Shown here in pieces: positions 45,936 to 56,990 of a DNA stretch of 64,000 bases; the first letter of the stretch is position 1; each line of letters begins with the position of its first letter. The stretch is from positions 52,841,124 through 52,905,123 of the forward strand of contig NC_089226.1 of NCBI RefSeq assembly GCF_963924675.1. The letters run 5' to 3'. The stretch comes from Phocoena phocoena (Eukaryota > Chordata > Mammalia > Artiodactyla > Phocoenidae). A program made the translations under genes and the position numbers. Below the pieces are notes generated by a model, which was given only the letters and a program-made list of their open reading frames with translations, did no database searches and was not told the origin of the DNA.

Positions 45936-46059
45936 CCCTTCCCCTGCCGTGATCCCTGTGATACACTCCCACAGGGCTTCACAGAGGACCTGGGCTCTGG
46001 CCTGCGAGTGTCCACAGTGATGTTATGATAAAAATGCTCCTCACTTATCTGTTAAAATT

Positions 46060-46555
46060 AAATCATTCAGTACACCCATGTTCATAGCATTATTCATAAT
46101 AGCCAAAAGGTAGAAGCAACACAAGTGCCCACTGATGGATCAGTGGATAAGGAAAATGTGCTGTGTACATGTAGTGGAATATTATTCAGCCCTAAAAGTG
46201 ATAGAAATTCTGACACATGCTACCACATGGGTGACCCTTGCAGACACCATGCTAAGTAAATTGAACCAGTCACACACATACACACAAATACTCTATGATT
46301 CCATTTATATGAGGTACTTAGAGTAACCATATTTTTAGAAATAGAAAGTAGAATGGCATCGGCCAGGGGCTACGGGAGGGGGAAATGAGGAGTTGTTTAA
46401 TGGTTGAGAGTTTCCATTTTGCAAGGTGAAAAAGTTCTGGAGATAGGTTGTACAACAATGTAAATATACTTAGCAATACTGAACTGTACACTGAAAAAGG
46501 GTGAAGATGGTAAAGTTTATGTTGTGTGTATTTTACCACAACTAAAAAAATGAAT
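46060..46555 (+). mobile_element. Old L1 3' end, sense
   Basis: cacccatgttcatagcatta, agcaacacaagtgcccactg, tggaatattattcagcccta, tctatgattccatttatatg, ending ttttaccacaactaaaaaaa. This is the classic 3' end of L1M/L1MB-type elements and one of the few plus-strand L1s here. Confidence 0.85.
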
Positions 46556-47259
46556 CCTTCAAAACTTTGGCATTCGCTGGGTCAGGATAGTTACTGAGAT
46601 ACTGCGTTTTGCTTCCTCTGAAGTGGAAAAATGGATGGAAAGAGTAGGGCCTGATAGAGTTTGTCCCTCTCTGGTTCTGTCCCCATTCTAAAGAGGAGCC
46701 CAAACTTCTTGTGCCCTCACCCCAGGGGAAACTCTCTTCCTGGCTTCTATGAAAACCAATCCTTTAAGGTGATTACACTCACGGTTTAGGCAGAGAAAGA
46801 GTCAAAAGCCCTTTTGTAAGTGGAGTAAAAGGAAAGGGCGAGTCAGAGACAAAATTAGAGCGGCAGAGACAAGAGAAGGTTCTGGAATGCCAGGAAGGAA
46901 GGACACAGAGATCTGGGTCTGCAAGTCCCAGGTATCTCCAGAAACCCTATCAACTGCCCCCCCAACCCCCCACCCCCGCCAGCGAAGGCAGCAGAACCTT
47001 TGCCAAGGCTGGGAGATCAAGACACCTGGAACCTGGCTACCATGGCTCCCGGCCTTAGCAAAGGCCCAGGGACCCAACACTATACAAAAGGGGTGGATTT
47101 GCTGAAATCCAAAATGTCATGAAGTCCCAGGCAACTACCTTTTTTAAGCATGGCTGGTGTGGCCTGAACTCCTGAGGGCTCTCCGCAAAGGCTGTACTCT
47201 GCAGAAGGCTGCTGGCAACTTTGCGAGCCCTGGACAACAAACGCCAGTATTTTAGACGC
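46556..47259. other. Unassigned stretch with C-rich tract
   Basis: No repeat recognised. Contains a C-run cluster at 46957-46979. Confidence 0.45.
46957..46979 (-). other. Possible G-quadruplex motif (minus strand)
   Basis: Runs of 7, 6 and 5 C's separated by 1-2 bases. The minus strand has enough closely spaced G-runs to form four G-tracts. Confidence 0.6.
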
Positions 47260-47296
47260 CATCATGTCTAAAACTCCGATGGCTCGCCTCTGTTTA
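47260..47296 (-). repeat. 37-bp inverted repeat, right copy
   Basis: Reverse complement of 44407-44443 with a single G/C mismatch. Also part of a small local palindrome (ttttagac ... gtctaaaa at 47250-47273). Confidence 0.95.
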
Positions 47297-48084
47297 CTGA
47301 GACTGGATTTTCTATCAGCTTTGCGAGATCAAAGTTGTATTTAAAGTTAAGTTCAAAGCTGTGTTTAATTTGATCCAAAAAATTGTGAGGTGACATTTTT
47401 CTGTAGACTTGAGTTTGTGGATACACATCCATATCCACTAAAATTTATTCTTAACAATTCTTTGCATACACCTTCCTATTGATCTTCTAGATGAACCTCA
47501 AATCTGGATACTCCAGCTGCTCTGAATCAGCATTCAGGAACCTCCACCCCCCGGACACCCCACTCCACTCTCCCCTCTAGCTCAGGTGGACCCTGCCTGC
47601 TGAAATGGAATTGGCTCTTACCTGACTGGCTCCTGTCTTGATGGTAGGGCCCTCAGGCAGCTACTATTCACTCTTCTACCCTTTTCTCACCAGCCAGCCT
47701 CTGCTCTCTTCTCTCCTGGGAGCATTCCCTGCTCTAGAATCCAGCCCTAGAGACCCCAAGTCTTGCCCTGTCCTTTAAATGTCTCATCAATTTGATCAAT
47801 CCCAGCTCCTACCCTTTAACCTCCCTTTGGGAAAGGAGACAGAGCTCTTAAAGGAAATCAAGCCTCCAATAAGTTGCTAAAAGTCGTCTAGGGATAACAG
47901 GAATGCCAGGACTGTAAAATCAAAGTCCATCTGTCCCCAAAGCTTGTACTCTTGCTTATATACCAAGCTGCCTCTGTAATCCTCTGCCCCCCACAGAGCC
48001 ATACAATCAATGTTGATTAAGTAGTTTTATGTTTCTTCGAGTAAAATATGTTAAGTAATGAGTGACGAATGAGCCTGTGTCCGT
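47297..48084. other. Unique stretch
   Basis: Pyrimidine-rich around 47540-47740. No confident repeat or gene. Confidence 0.45.
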
Positions 48085-48262
48085 TACATGTTGCAGCAGA
48101 AGGCACGTGGGGGCACAGAGGATAGACCCTCACCTCTTACTCCCTGGCAGCGTGACCTTAAGCAGTCACTTTACCTCTCTGGCTTTCGGTGATTTCTTCT
48201 GCAAAATGAGTACTTGGAACTAAATGGTCCCTAAGAACGTTCCAAATCTGTGATCTTTATAG
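48085..48262 (+). mobile_element. MIR-type SINE
   Basis: tccctggcagcgtgacctta, then cttctgcaaaatgagtactt and ggtccctaagaacgttccaa; the distal part matches 35786-35880. Confidence 0.7.
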
Positions 48263-48699
48263 CCCTAGCCCCAGCCAGTCTCTGAGACCCCAAACCAAGG
48301 ATAAAGTTCTGACCAGCACAGGGCCCGTAGCCCCTCCCCGCCAGGCCTTCTTGGCCAGGGACAGATGCTCCTCAGGGACAATGTCATTTCTGCAGGAAAG
48401 GACAGGATTTTGTCAGGCTGCGTGTCTTCTGTTTCCGGAATGTCTTCTAGTTCCTTACTCTGTGAGCAAAACAAATCCATCTCTGTCACATGAATATTTT
48501 TTCCCTTATCCCCAGACATAGCGACCTGGTCATCACATAACAGTAACTCTTCATTCTTTCATTCTTCACTGCCGTCAGAAGGGACTCATGTGCAACTCAG
48601 TTTTTGCTATTGGACCTGGTGAGGCATCATGTAAGCCTGATCTCATAAGCTACACTTTTAAGTCCTTTCCTCCCTTCTCCCTTTCCTTTCTCTCTTCCT
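48263..48699. other. Unassigned stretch
   Basis: An 84-codon minus frame (48265-48519) without recognisable domains, and a pyrimidine-rich run at 48664-48715. Confidence 0.45.
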
Positions 48700-49070
48700 G
48701 CCTCCCTTCCATTCATTTTTTCTTAAGCAATTGCTGGGATAGAGATCCAGATAGCAAAGCCCCTGCTTTCAAGGAACTCAGAGTCCAGTGTGGGTGAGAG
48801 TTGACACAGGAAGGAGTGCCCGTTGAAGGTCTGAGCTGGGCAGAGGATGGCAGGGTTAGATTCGTGGCTGGTGCTGGAGAAGGACAGGTCCAAAAACATT
48901 GCTAGGGCAAATAGAATATTGAGATGGTGAGGTGATAAAAGATAGAAGAGATGTTTCCCAGCTTGGTGGCTTGATAACAGGTGCAATGGGGACGAAGAGG
49001 GCTTTTCAGGCAGCGGGTTCAGCCTATTCAAGGGCACAGAGGCTGGACTTCCGGGAGAGGAGCACAGACA
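48700..49070 (-). mobile_element. L2 fragment (antisense)
   Basis: cccctgctttcaaggaactc, agtccagtgtgggtgagagt and a distal part with gcaatggggacgaagagggc follow antisense L2 order. Confidence 0.6.
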
Positions 49071-49190
49071 GGGGTGTCAGAGAAATGAGTTGAGTTCATT
49101 CACAGCAGGGCTGCATCTCCCAGTCCAGCTCACCCCTGGAGGGGAACAGCTTCACTCCTAAGCCACTTCCATTCTATATATTTTTATTTT

Positions 49191-49205
49191 AAAAAGTACC
49201 TATTT
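49191..49205. repeat. Target-site duplication of CHR SINE, left copy
   Basis: aaaaagtacctattt, matched at 49409-49423 by aaaaagtatctattt (one difference). Confidence 0.85.
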
Positions 49206-49408
49206 GGGCTTCCCTGGTGGCACAGTGGTTGAGAGTCCGCCTGCCAATGCAGGGGACGCGGGTTCGTGCCCCGGTCCGGGAAGATCCCACATGCCGCGGA
49301 GCGGCTGCGCCCGTGCGCCATGGCCGCTGAACCTGCGCGTCCGGAGCCTGTGCTCCGCAACGGGAGAGGCCACAGCGGTGAGAGGCCCGCGTACCACAAA
49401 AAAAAAAA
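49206..49408 (+). mobile_element. CHR-2-type SINE, sense
   Basis: Begins gggcttccctggtggcacag. A-box-like tggcacagtgg (49218-49228) and B-box-like ggttcgtgccc (49261-49271) betray tRNA origin. The body ends gaggcccgcgtaccac plus A-tail. High CpG content and few differences from the other copies suggest relative youth. Confidence 0.93.
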
Positions 49409-49423
49409 AAAAAGTATCTATTT
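49409..49423. repeat. Target-site duplication of CHR SINE, right copy
   Basis: aaaaagtatctattt; pairs with 49191-49205. The leading A's overlap the SINE tail. Confidence 0.8.
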
Positions 49424-49829
49424 ATTCATGTAGATGCACATGTGTACGTATACGTGTAGGTCACACAAAAGACTAGGGGATGTGATTCTACTTATGCCCC
49501 TTTCTGGTGAGAGAAGCCCACTTTTCACATGCAAGCTTATGGGAACAGGTAGGGTGTGACTTTAAGGCAGGATTGGAACCCAGGTCCCTCTGTCTCCAAC
49601 ATCCCACTCTTCCAGCCGCCAGTTACGAGTTCTAGCACCTGGAGGAAGTGAATTAATGCCGGTGAAATGTGGGCTCCTTATTGTAAAAGTGCAATAATAA
49701 GTACAAGCTCACAACGTGATTATGAGGATTTATGTAATGACTGCACACAGCAGTAGCTTCCTCATCCGTCTCTCTACTCTCACTCTACTTTCCTCTTATC
49801 TGTTCTCACCATCAGAGTGATCTTTTCAA
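49424..49829. other. Spacer with a possible MIR tail
   Basis: gcaggattggaacccaggtc then tccctctgtctcca near 49568-49600 resembles the start of a reverse MIR. The rest is unassigned. Confidence 0.4.
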
Positions 49830-50320
49830 AATACAAATATTAGTTTCCTCCACCCTCCATCTCCCCATGTTTACAACTTCCATCAGAGTCCTGTTGCTCT
49901 TAGGATAAGTACCAAAGTCGTATTACGGCCAACAGAGGATTGATCTCAGATGCTACACTCTTGCCAAACCCATATCCATTCCTTAAATGCCCCATGTCCC
50001 TTGAATCACCAGGCCTTTGCAAACCTCCTGCTTAACTCCTATTCATCTGTCAGAACCCACTCAAATGAGACATCCTCAGGGAATCCTCCCTGGGGACCCA
50101 TATGAGTCTAAGTGTTTACATGGTACCAGGTCACCTTCCCCTTAGCCCTTACCATGCTGTGATCAGTTACTTATTTGCTTAGTGCTGTCTCCCCACCAAT
50201 ACAAGGTCCATCTTCTGTGTATCAAACGTACACAGTTTATTTCATTTACCATTTTAATCCTCACTCCTAGACCATAGTGGACATTCAATAACTATGTTTC
50301 GGATGAATGATGTTCATTAA
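49830..50320 (+). mobile_element. L2 3' region
   Basis: One of the longest L2 pieces: tccatcagagtcctgttgct, ccaggcctttgcaaacctcc, ttcatctgtcagaacccact, cctcagggaatcctccctgg and a terminal tagtggacattcaataacta. Confidence 0.82.
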
Positions 50321-50625
50321 GTGTTAGATCCTTTCTACCTTACTGAGAGAGACAGCATGGCAGGAGGTAGTGGTTACTGGTCAGGTGTCTAAGTTTTACT
50401 TTGCAGATGGAAAAACTTCACTTTGTCAGCGTAAGCCATATGGAGCCACATTCAAGAGAACTGAGTCACAAGGGACGGAATAACATAGACCAAAATGTCA
50501 AAATTTGCATCTGTAAAAAGAGGATTATTGCTCATATATTCTATATGCTAATTGCATGTGATATGTGCCCAAAAGGGAAGAGGAGAAAGAGAAGGGGGAA
50601 GAGAAGGAAAGAGAGTGGAGCTATA
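50321..50625. other. Unassigned stretch with purine-rich run
   Basis: Purine-only tract at about 50573-50619 (GGAAGAGGAGAAAG type); otherwise nothing recognised. Confidence 0.45.
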
Positions 50626-50636
50626 CCAGTTTTCTT
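50626..50636. repeat. Target-site duplication of CHR SINE, left copy
   Basis: ccagttttctt, matched by ccaggtttctt at 50855-50865 (one difference). Confidence 0.75.
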
Positions 50637-50854
50637 TTTTTTTCTTTTTTTTTTTTTTTATTGCGGTATGCGGGCCTCTCACTGTTGTGGCCTCTCCTGC
50701 TTCGGAGCACAGGCTCCCGACGCACAGGCTCAGCGGTCATGGCTCACAGGCCCAGCCGCTCCGCGGCACGTGGGATCTTCCCGGACCAGGGCACGAACCC
50801 GCGTCCCCTGCAGTGGCAGGCGGACTCTCAACCACTGCGCCACCAGGGAAGCCC
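50637..50854 (-). mobile_element. CHR-2-type SINE, antisense
   Basis: Oligo-T, then gcggtatgcgggcctctcac through ccaccagggaagccc. Same family as 49206-49408 and 27616-27821, flanked by near-identical 11-bp duplications. Confidence 0.92.
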
Positions 50855-50865
50855 CCAGGTTTCTT
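50855..50865. repeat. Target-site duplication of CHR SINE, right copy
   Basis: ccaggtttctt; pairs with 50626-50636. Confidence 0.75.
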
Positions 50866-50954
50866 GATAATAATAATTTTTAAAAATAGTGCCCCTATTA
50901 AGCACCTTACCTAATTAATAATGGTAAGGATGATGATAAGAACAATAATAATGA

Positions 50955-51160
50955 ACCGGTAGCAATGAACATTCACTGAATTCTTACTAAGTAACAAGTT
51001 TTCTGCAAAGTGCTTCATTATTTTTCTTTATTATTCCTCACTACAACCCTGTGACTTAGATATGGGTTGTTTTGTCCATGAGGCGTTTGAAGCTCAGAGA
51101 AGTTAAGCAAGTTGCCCATTATCACACAGCTAAGAAGTGACAAGGCAAAGATTTACAGAA
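50955..51160 (-). mobile_element. MIR SINE
   Basis: Reverse MIR: tcactacaaccctgtgactt, gctcagagaagttaagcaag, ttgcccattatcacacagct. Confidence 0.8.
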
Positions 51161-51499
51161 TCCGATTGCAGAATCTGAATGTTTTAGCTAATTTACTGGA
51201 CTGAGTACATTGACAAGTTACATATCCTCTCTCAGCTTCAGTTCCCCCTTCTAGAATAGAAATTCCATCCGATTTCCCTTGCAGAACTTTGTGACAATTA
51301 AAAGTGCTATTGGATAGAAAAGTGCTTTTTAACCCTAAAGGACTTTGCAGAGGTAATGTGCTAGAATTATTGATATCACTGATTAAATGAATGTTTTGGA
51401 GAATAAGGATATTTTACATTGAATAGATGCAGCCCATATGTTTATATGATGCCCCCACGTCACTGGGTAAAAAAAGGAAAAATGATTGAAAAGTATATT
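51161..51499. other. Unassigned stretch
   Basis: Weak MIR-like words at 51210-51260 (tacatatcctctctcagctt). Otherwise nothing recognised. Confidence 0.4.
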
Positions 51500-51760
51500 G
51501 TTGTATGTTTACTATCTTACAATGTACCATCACCATGCCAAGCACCTTACATGCATTTTTAATTTTAGTTAAAATATATATACACACGTATATATGTATA
51601 TATATACACACATATCGTATATACATATACACATATCATATATATTTAATTCTCAGACCAACCCTACGGTTATCCTCATTTTGATGGTAAGGAAACTGAG
51701 ACACAGAGAGGGTAAGGAACTGATTCAAGGCCCCAGCACTAAGATGTGATGGAGGAAACT
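51500..51760 (-). mobile_element. MIR split by TATAC microsatellite
   Basis: atgccaagcaccttacatgc on the left and taaggaaactgagacacaga with gattcaaggccccagcac on the right are the two halves of a reverse MIR. The ATATAC array 51573-51647 sits between them. Confidence 0.75.
51573..51647. repeat. TATA/TATAC simple repeat
   Basis: Alternating purine-pyrimidine array of TATATAC and ACACATA units, likely variable. Confidence 0.9.
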
Positions 51761-52970
51761 TCAAATCTGAGCAGCCCCCGACCTAGCCCTTAGTTACTAC
51801 CCAGAGCCTCCTCGCTCATCAGCAGAACAACAATTAAGCTGTTAAGATTTTCAACAGACTGTACAGAAAAGAGCGCTGTTTATCCTTTTTAATGCAATTC
51901 ACCTGACACGCTTGGAAAACACATTGGATGAACCAATTTATCCTGACAAAAGAAGAATAATTAGTTAATGACAATTGATTTGGGGCCCCTTCATGATCTG
52001 CAGGAGGCTGATGCATCCGTTGGCTTCCCTCCCCGCACTTTGCCATTCTTTATTCATAACGAAGTGCGCCCCGTATGTACATTAGCTGGTGTTAGGTCTC
52101 CTCTTCTTTTACATTTGAGTTTACAATCACCATCAGCCTCACCTACTGAAAGGAAAAGGAAAAGGGGGAAGAAAAGCAGGACCCACCAAGCTGTTGAATA
52201 AGCCAAAAAAAAAAAAAAAAAATGTATTAAGAAGCACTTTTATTTCATTGTCTTCAAACCAACCTTTGTCCTCTGTCAGTTCTGTTATTAACCAGCTGCT
52301 TAGTTAACTGTGGTATCCTCCTGCCCGTCACACGCTCTTCATCGGAACAAGGGAAAGTGCTGACCCTTCCCAGGAAGCGCTGGTGACATGTCTGTAATTT
52401 GATAATCTCTTGTTCAGGAAAGAATTCACTTTGTTCCTTGATGTACATCCCAGCAACTGGTGTGCCTTTGAGGCCTCTGATAATGCCAGCTTTTACCTCT
52501 TAAAAGCCTCGGTGCGGGATAAAGCAGGATGATGCAAGAACCACTTTCTACCTGTTTGGCCTTCCTTTCATTTTTTAAAAATCAGAGATAAGGAGCTATT
52601 GTGGTTCCAATAAAATAAATAAGTGCTTATTATGATTTGTGGGTTTTGCGGGAAAGGAAAAACAGGCAAATAAATTGTTAGTGTAGAAAGTAGGCGGTCG
52701 TTCTGAACTTGGGGGATAAGATTTTAGATGTAGCAAAATGCACCTGTGTGGTAGCTCTCAAATTCCCTGGCTTTGGCACGAAAAGCGGCATGCTGTGTCC
52801 AGTTTTAAGCTCAAAGCTTGAGCAGAGAAAAAGAAAAACATTATTCCTCCTATTACTTTGTGTTCTTAGCACAATAGAAAAGAGATGAGTGAGCCTGGAT
52901 TTGTTGAACAGTAGGAATTAATATTCTGACAGTGTAGGGTTTAGTAAAATCCACAAAGGTTTTTTTTTTT
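51761..52970. other. Repeat-poor stretch, candidate conserved non-coding DNA
   Basis: About 1.2 kb without recognised repeats except an A-run (52206-52222). AT-rich words such as aataattagttaatgacaat (about 51956-51975) contain homeodomain-type TAATTA cores. Function is inferred only from the absence of repeats and motif content. Confidence 0.4.
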
Positions 52971-54155
52971 ATTTATCCTGCATTTTCATTCTGACTGGTG
53001 AGCCTCTTGACATTTTAATAAAACTTATCATAGGCTGCTGATTGAATTACATGTATCGATGAGGCAGTGTAGAATAGGGACAAATACCCAGTTTAGCCTC
53101 AGACTATGTGTTCTAAGCCCTCAATGTAAGAGTTTGGCCTTTTTGTTTTGTTTTGGCTTTTGTTTTGTTTTTGTTTCTGTAGCAGTGTCACATGTTGAGC
53201 CTCAGTGTGTTTTTCTGACAAAAGTGGATAATAATGGGCTTGATTACAAGCCTACAAGGGGGTGTGAGGCAAGACACATTCTCGGGTGGCAATCACTCTT
53301 GGCTCTATCTCTTCCGGAGCAGCTTAGCATGATTCAAAAGACCCTGTCTATGGGTGCTGTCTCTCTATCCTTTCCAAGAGAGGACATGAATGGATATATA
53401 TACCGCTATCTAATATCAAATATCCTTAGTGACATGTTTTTTCTTTCTAAGCTACATTGCGATGGTGGTAGGGATGGGAAACAGTAATGACCTTGTTTCC
53501 AGGTGGTACATCATTATCTCGGGCTTCACACCCTAGTCTAATCAATCTAGGATAGGTAGCTGGCTTGTTTTGTCTTGAGACCCATGTCTCCAATCACAGT
53601 TACTCATCAGAAAGAACCAGCCTTGTGGGGCTGCTATCCTCAGGAGGAACCAGTGGACATGGCAGGCACTGACAGCTTCATGACCCTCTGAAGTTCTTAG
53701 TTTTTCCCTCTCCCTAGCCCTGCCTTTTCTTGGCTTCATTTAACTTTGTTGCTCTGTGTTGAGCTCCATCCAGCTTTGGGCTTATTCCCTGAACCAGAGC
53801 CTTTAGCACCCCAGTTCCATAGTCGGCCCTCACTTTCATGCATTCAGATTAAAGACAACACCTGTCTCATCACCTCTCCTCTGCTCTTGGTGAACCCAGA
53901 GGAAGGCCGTCCATTCGGGCCCTGCAGTGAACATCATGATCTGTATATCCCAGACTCTGCAAACAGACAAGGCTCCATATGCGTTATCCATCTTAGCCAC
54001 GGCCCACTTCTGCTCCTCTTCCATTCTCTGTGCCAGTGAACGGCTCCTCCAGCCCTTGAGATACAAAAGCCAGATGCTTGAGAATCATACCTAGATTCCC
54101 AACCTTCTCAACCCCTAACAAAATATCATGAAGATCTACGGTTCTACCTCCTTAA
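52971..54155. other. Unique stretch
   Basis: No confident repeats. A T/G-rich patch lies at 53138-53178. A 142-codon plus frame (53059-53487) and a 97-codon frame (53746-54039) show no recognisable domains. Confidence 0.45.
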
Positions 54156-54302
54156 TCCTTTTTTTAAAATTTATTATATTGAAGTATAGTTGATTTACAA
54201 TGTTGTGTGAATTTCTACCGTACAGCAAAGGGATTCAGTTATAAATATATATACATTCTTTTTCATATTCTTTTCCATTATGGAAAAGATATTGAATATA
54301 GT
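54156..54302 (-). mobile_element. Very short L1 3' end insertion
   Basis: ttatattgaagtatagttga and acaatgttgtgtgaattt match the L1 3' UTR in antisense. Only about 145 bp remain. Target duplication not clear. Confidence 0.75.
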
Positions 54303-54379
54303 TCACCTCTAGTTCCGGCCACTGGTATTTATCATTGGAAATATCACAAAGAATCTTCACTGGCTTCCTTGATTCTGGG

Positions 54380-54600
54380 CTTTCCAGGTCACTGACTGAC
54401 TGACTTACAATTCCTTCATTGTTTCTCATTATCCTTAGGGTAAAACCCAACCCCCTTAGAATGGTCTGCAGTGTGCGCTAGGATTTAGTTCTGCACCCCT
54501 ATAGCTTGTAGCATCTCTCTTTATACATTATCCTCCTGCCAAAAAGAACCTGAGCACAGCTCCAGACACACTCTACTCTTCTTTCTCTAGATCCTATTAT
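54380..54600 (+). mobile_element. L2 fragment
   Basis: taaaacccaacccccttaga, then gtgtgcgctaggatttagtt follow the L2 'keeping-track' region seen in many copies. Diverged. Confidence 0.55.
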
Positions 54601-54639
54601 CTAGATCCCTTGTGTAGATCCCTTGGCCTATTTGTTTAT

Positions 54640-54790
54640 TTAAAATTTTTAAATAGTATGTACTGTGTGCCAAGTATTTCACAAATATTAACTCATTTAA
54701 TCCTGACTACAATTTAAGGTCATTTATTTCTGAAAAAGATTGGGGCACAGAGTAAAGAGATTTTTCTTGCAGTCATTCAAGGTTCAGTGC
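54640..54790 (-). mobile_element. MIR fragment
   Basis: tgtgccaagtatttcacaaa then aactcatttaatcctgacta in reverse MIR order. Confidence 0.65.
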
Positions 54791-54884
54791 CCAGTCTTCT
54801 ATATCCTCATATCATTGTGTCTGCATCTATCACCCAGAATGTTATCTTGTTGAACCATAGTTACCATTTCATTTATCTGCCTCC

Positions 54885-55020
54885 CCTCCTGCCCCATCAC
54901 ACACATATGCCCATTAGATTCTGAGTCACTCAAAGGCAGGGATCTTGTTTTATCAAAGTTTTTTACCCAGGTGGGTATCCTAGGTGCCCTCCACAGCAAG
55001 CCCTCAATCAATGTACCACA
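54885..55020 (+). mobile_element. L2 3' end
   Basis: agattctgagtcactcaaag, caggg, then gccctccacagcaagccctc and aatcaatgt follow the L2 terminus. Confidence 0.6.
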
Positions 55021-56220
55021 CCCTCTCCTAACCTATCTAAGTTTTTGGATTCAATACAAAAACCATATGGTTATTCTTATTTCACATTGGAATCACTGTG
55101 ATGTGACTCCAGTGTGATCAATGAAACCTTTAACTTTAGAAGAAGTTAATTTTATTTCAAACCCATCAGGATTCTAGAAGATTTGATGTTTAACATACTA
55201 GGGCATTTGACTCAACCAAATTAATAATCTAATATGTGAACTTTAATTATAAAAAGTGATATTTTATACTTACCCTGTAAGTTTTGAATTTATCTTTTAC
55301 TTTATAATTAACAATTTAACTTAGTAGTTTTTAGGGTGCACATCAAATATGAAAGCTTTAAGCAAAAGAAAAAATTAAGGGATTTTAACTCATCTAAACT
55401 CACAAGAACCAAAATGATCACTTCTCATACTTGAATTAATTATGAAAATATATACTAAAACATGGCTCTCAAGTCTAACTGCCTGAGTTTACATTGGATG
55501 TGATATAGATGCTCTTCCTTGCTTTCCTTCAAAGGTTGTTTGAGTTCATACCTTTATTGGAAGCCCTGTGGGGGCACATACTACCTTTGAGCCTCACAGA
55601 TATGTAGTGGAGATACAACACATGTACAGATGCTTCAAATGCTAAAAGTAATTAACATGTGTAAATAAGTTCAGGGTTTTCATAGGGTATGACATCCGTT
55701 ACCTTACCTGAGTCTCTAAGACCTAGAAAAGGCAAGCAGAGGAGGAAGGAGTTAGATGAGGCAAGCTGGGACTTCAACATTCAACAGAACTTACCCAAGT
55801 CCCCATACCTGGAGAGCGGCAGACCTTTGGACTTGTCACTGCCGTTTCAGTGCTTTCACACTCTCCATTCTGTAACAAAGCAACTTGCTGTAAAAGCAGA
55901 CAGACGTTCAGATGTCCCTTCCCCAATGTCCTCAAAATCAGATTTGGCTGGAAATAAAGTAATCATAATTAACAGAGGGAAATCTGTAGTGTATCTTGGC
56001 ATTCTATGGCCACCTTTTATAAAATGTGTCCCTAGTTGTCGATGTCCACATCTAAAGGAATGTTCTCCACTCACTATATCACAGGGTAATATCACAGAGG
56101 CAGTTCAGGGTCACACTGTCACATTCAAACTGAGGGCTGTCTGTCATACACCCTGCTGCTGCTTCACCCCACCACCTCCTGCCCCCCACACCCCTGATTC
56201 ATGGCAGTTCTGTCATTGCA
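55021..56220. other. Unique stretch
   Basis: AT-rich, no confident repeat. Holds the start of a 185-codon plus frame (55689-56246) with no recognised domain, whose last codons run into an L1 3' end. Probably a chance frame. Confidence 0.45.
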
Positions 56221-56221
56221 C

Positions 56222-56605
56222 ACATGGTGGTATATCCATTCAATAGAATACTGTCCGGCAATAAAAGAGAATGAACTACGGAAACACACACCAATACAGG
56301 TTATGTATTAGCAAATGTATTATACTAAAAAAGTAAAACAGACCAGGCTCAAAAGTCTACATGATTCTAGTTATACAGAATGTCATCATTCTGGAAAATA
56401 TAAAACTAAATGGACAGAAACAAATCAGTGGTTGCCAGAGACTAGAGGTGGGGACAGAGGTAGGCTATAAAAGGATATAAGGGAAATTTAGGGGGTGATG
56501 AAACTGTTCTATGTCTTGACTATATGTGGTTACATGACACTGTATTTGCCCCAAACGAAACCTTTAAAAGGGTACATTTTACTTTATGTATCTCAAGGAC
56601 AAAAA
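56222..56605 (+). mobile_element. Old L1 3' end, sense
   Basis: tggtatatccattcaataga, atactgtccggcaataaaag, gtggttgccagagactagag, ggggtgatgaaactgttcta and a terminal tttactttatgtatctcaag: a typical L1M 3' UTR. Confidence 0.82.
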
Positions 56606-56834
56606 AAATCCAAATCCTCATATGTGGCATGGGTTGAAAGGTCTCCATGTTGAGTTTAGGAGTCTGACCTCAAAGACCCTCTACTGTTTCCCTCAGGGCT
56701 TTCATACTGCAGTCATCCCCATTCTGAACTCAGAGGAAAGCTACTTCCTTTTTAAGGTAGAGTCTCTGTAGAGAACCCTGGAGTAGAGTTGATTTGAAGC
56801 TGGCATGTCTCAAACCACTATTCTAGACTCCAGG

Positions 56835-56990
56835 GCAGCGGCTTTTATACTTAGTTGTATATTAGAATAGAAACACATGGGGAAACTTGTTAAAATTACT
56901 CCAGATTCCAGATATTCTATTATGTAGGCCTGAAGTAAGGCTTAGGAATCTCTGTTTCTTAAAAAATGTGATGCAGGAGATTTTATCACA
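56835..56990 (+). mobile_element. hAT-Charlie MITE (MER5/MER20-like)
   Basis: cagcggcttttatacttagt, tagaatagaaacacatgggg and taaggcttaggaatctctgt follow the order of a MER5/MER20-type non-autonomous DNA transposon. The 3' end is eroded. Confidence 0.6.

Noticed and set aside
44407..47296. An intact Tc1/mariner transposon bounded by the 37-bp inverted repeats
   Set aside because: No transposase-like frame inside and the interior consists of unrelated old repeats. Kept only as an unexplained inverted repeat.
49206..49290. tRNA gene
   Set aside because: A- and B-box-like words belong to the CHR SINE head; the anticodon arm and 3' acceptor are not tRNA-like.
55689..56246. 185-codon plus-strand frame
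   Set aside because: No recognisable domain, no splice context or promoter, and the C-terminus runs into an L1 3' end. A chance frame is more likely.
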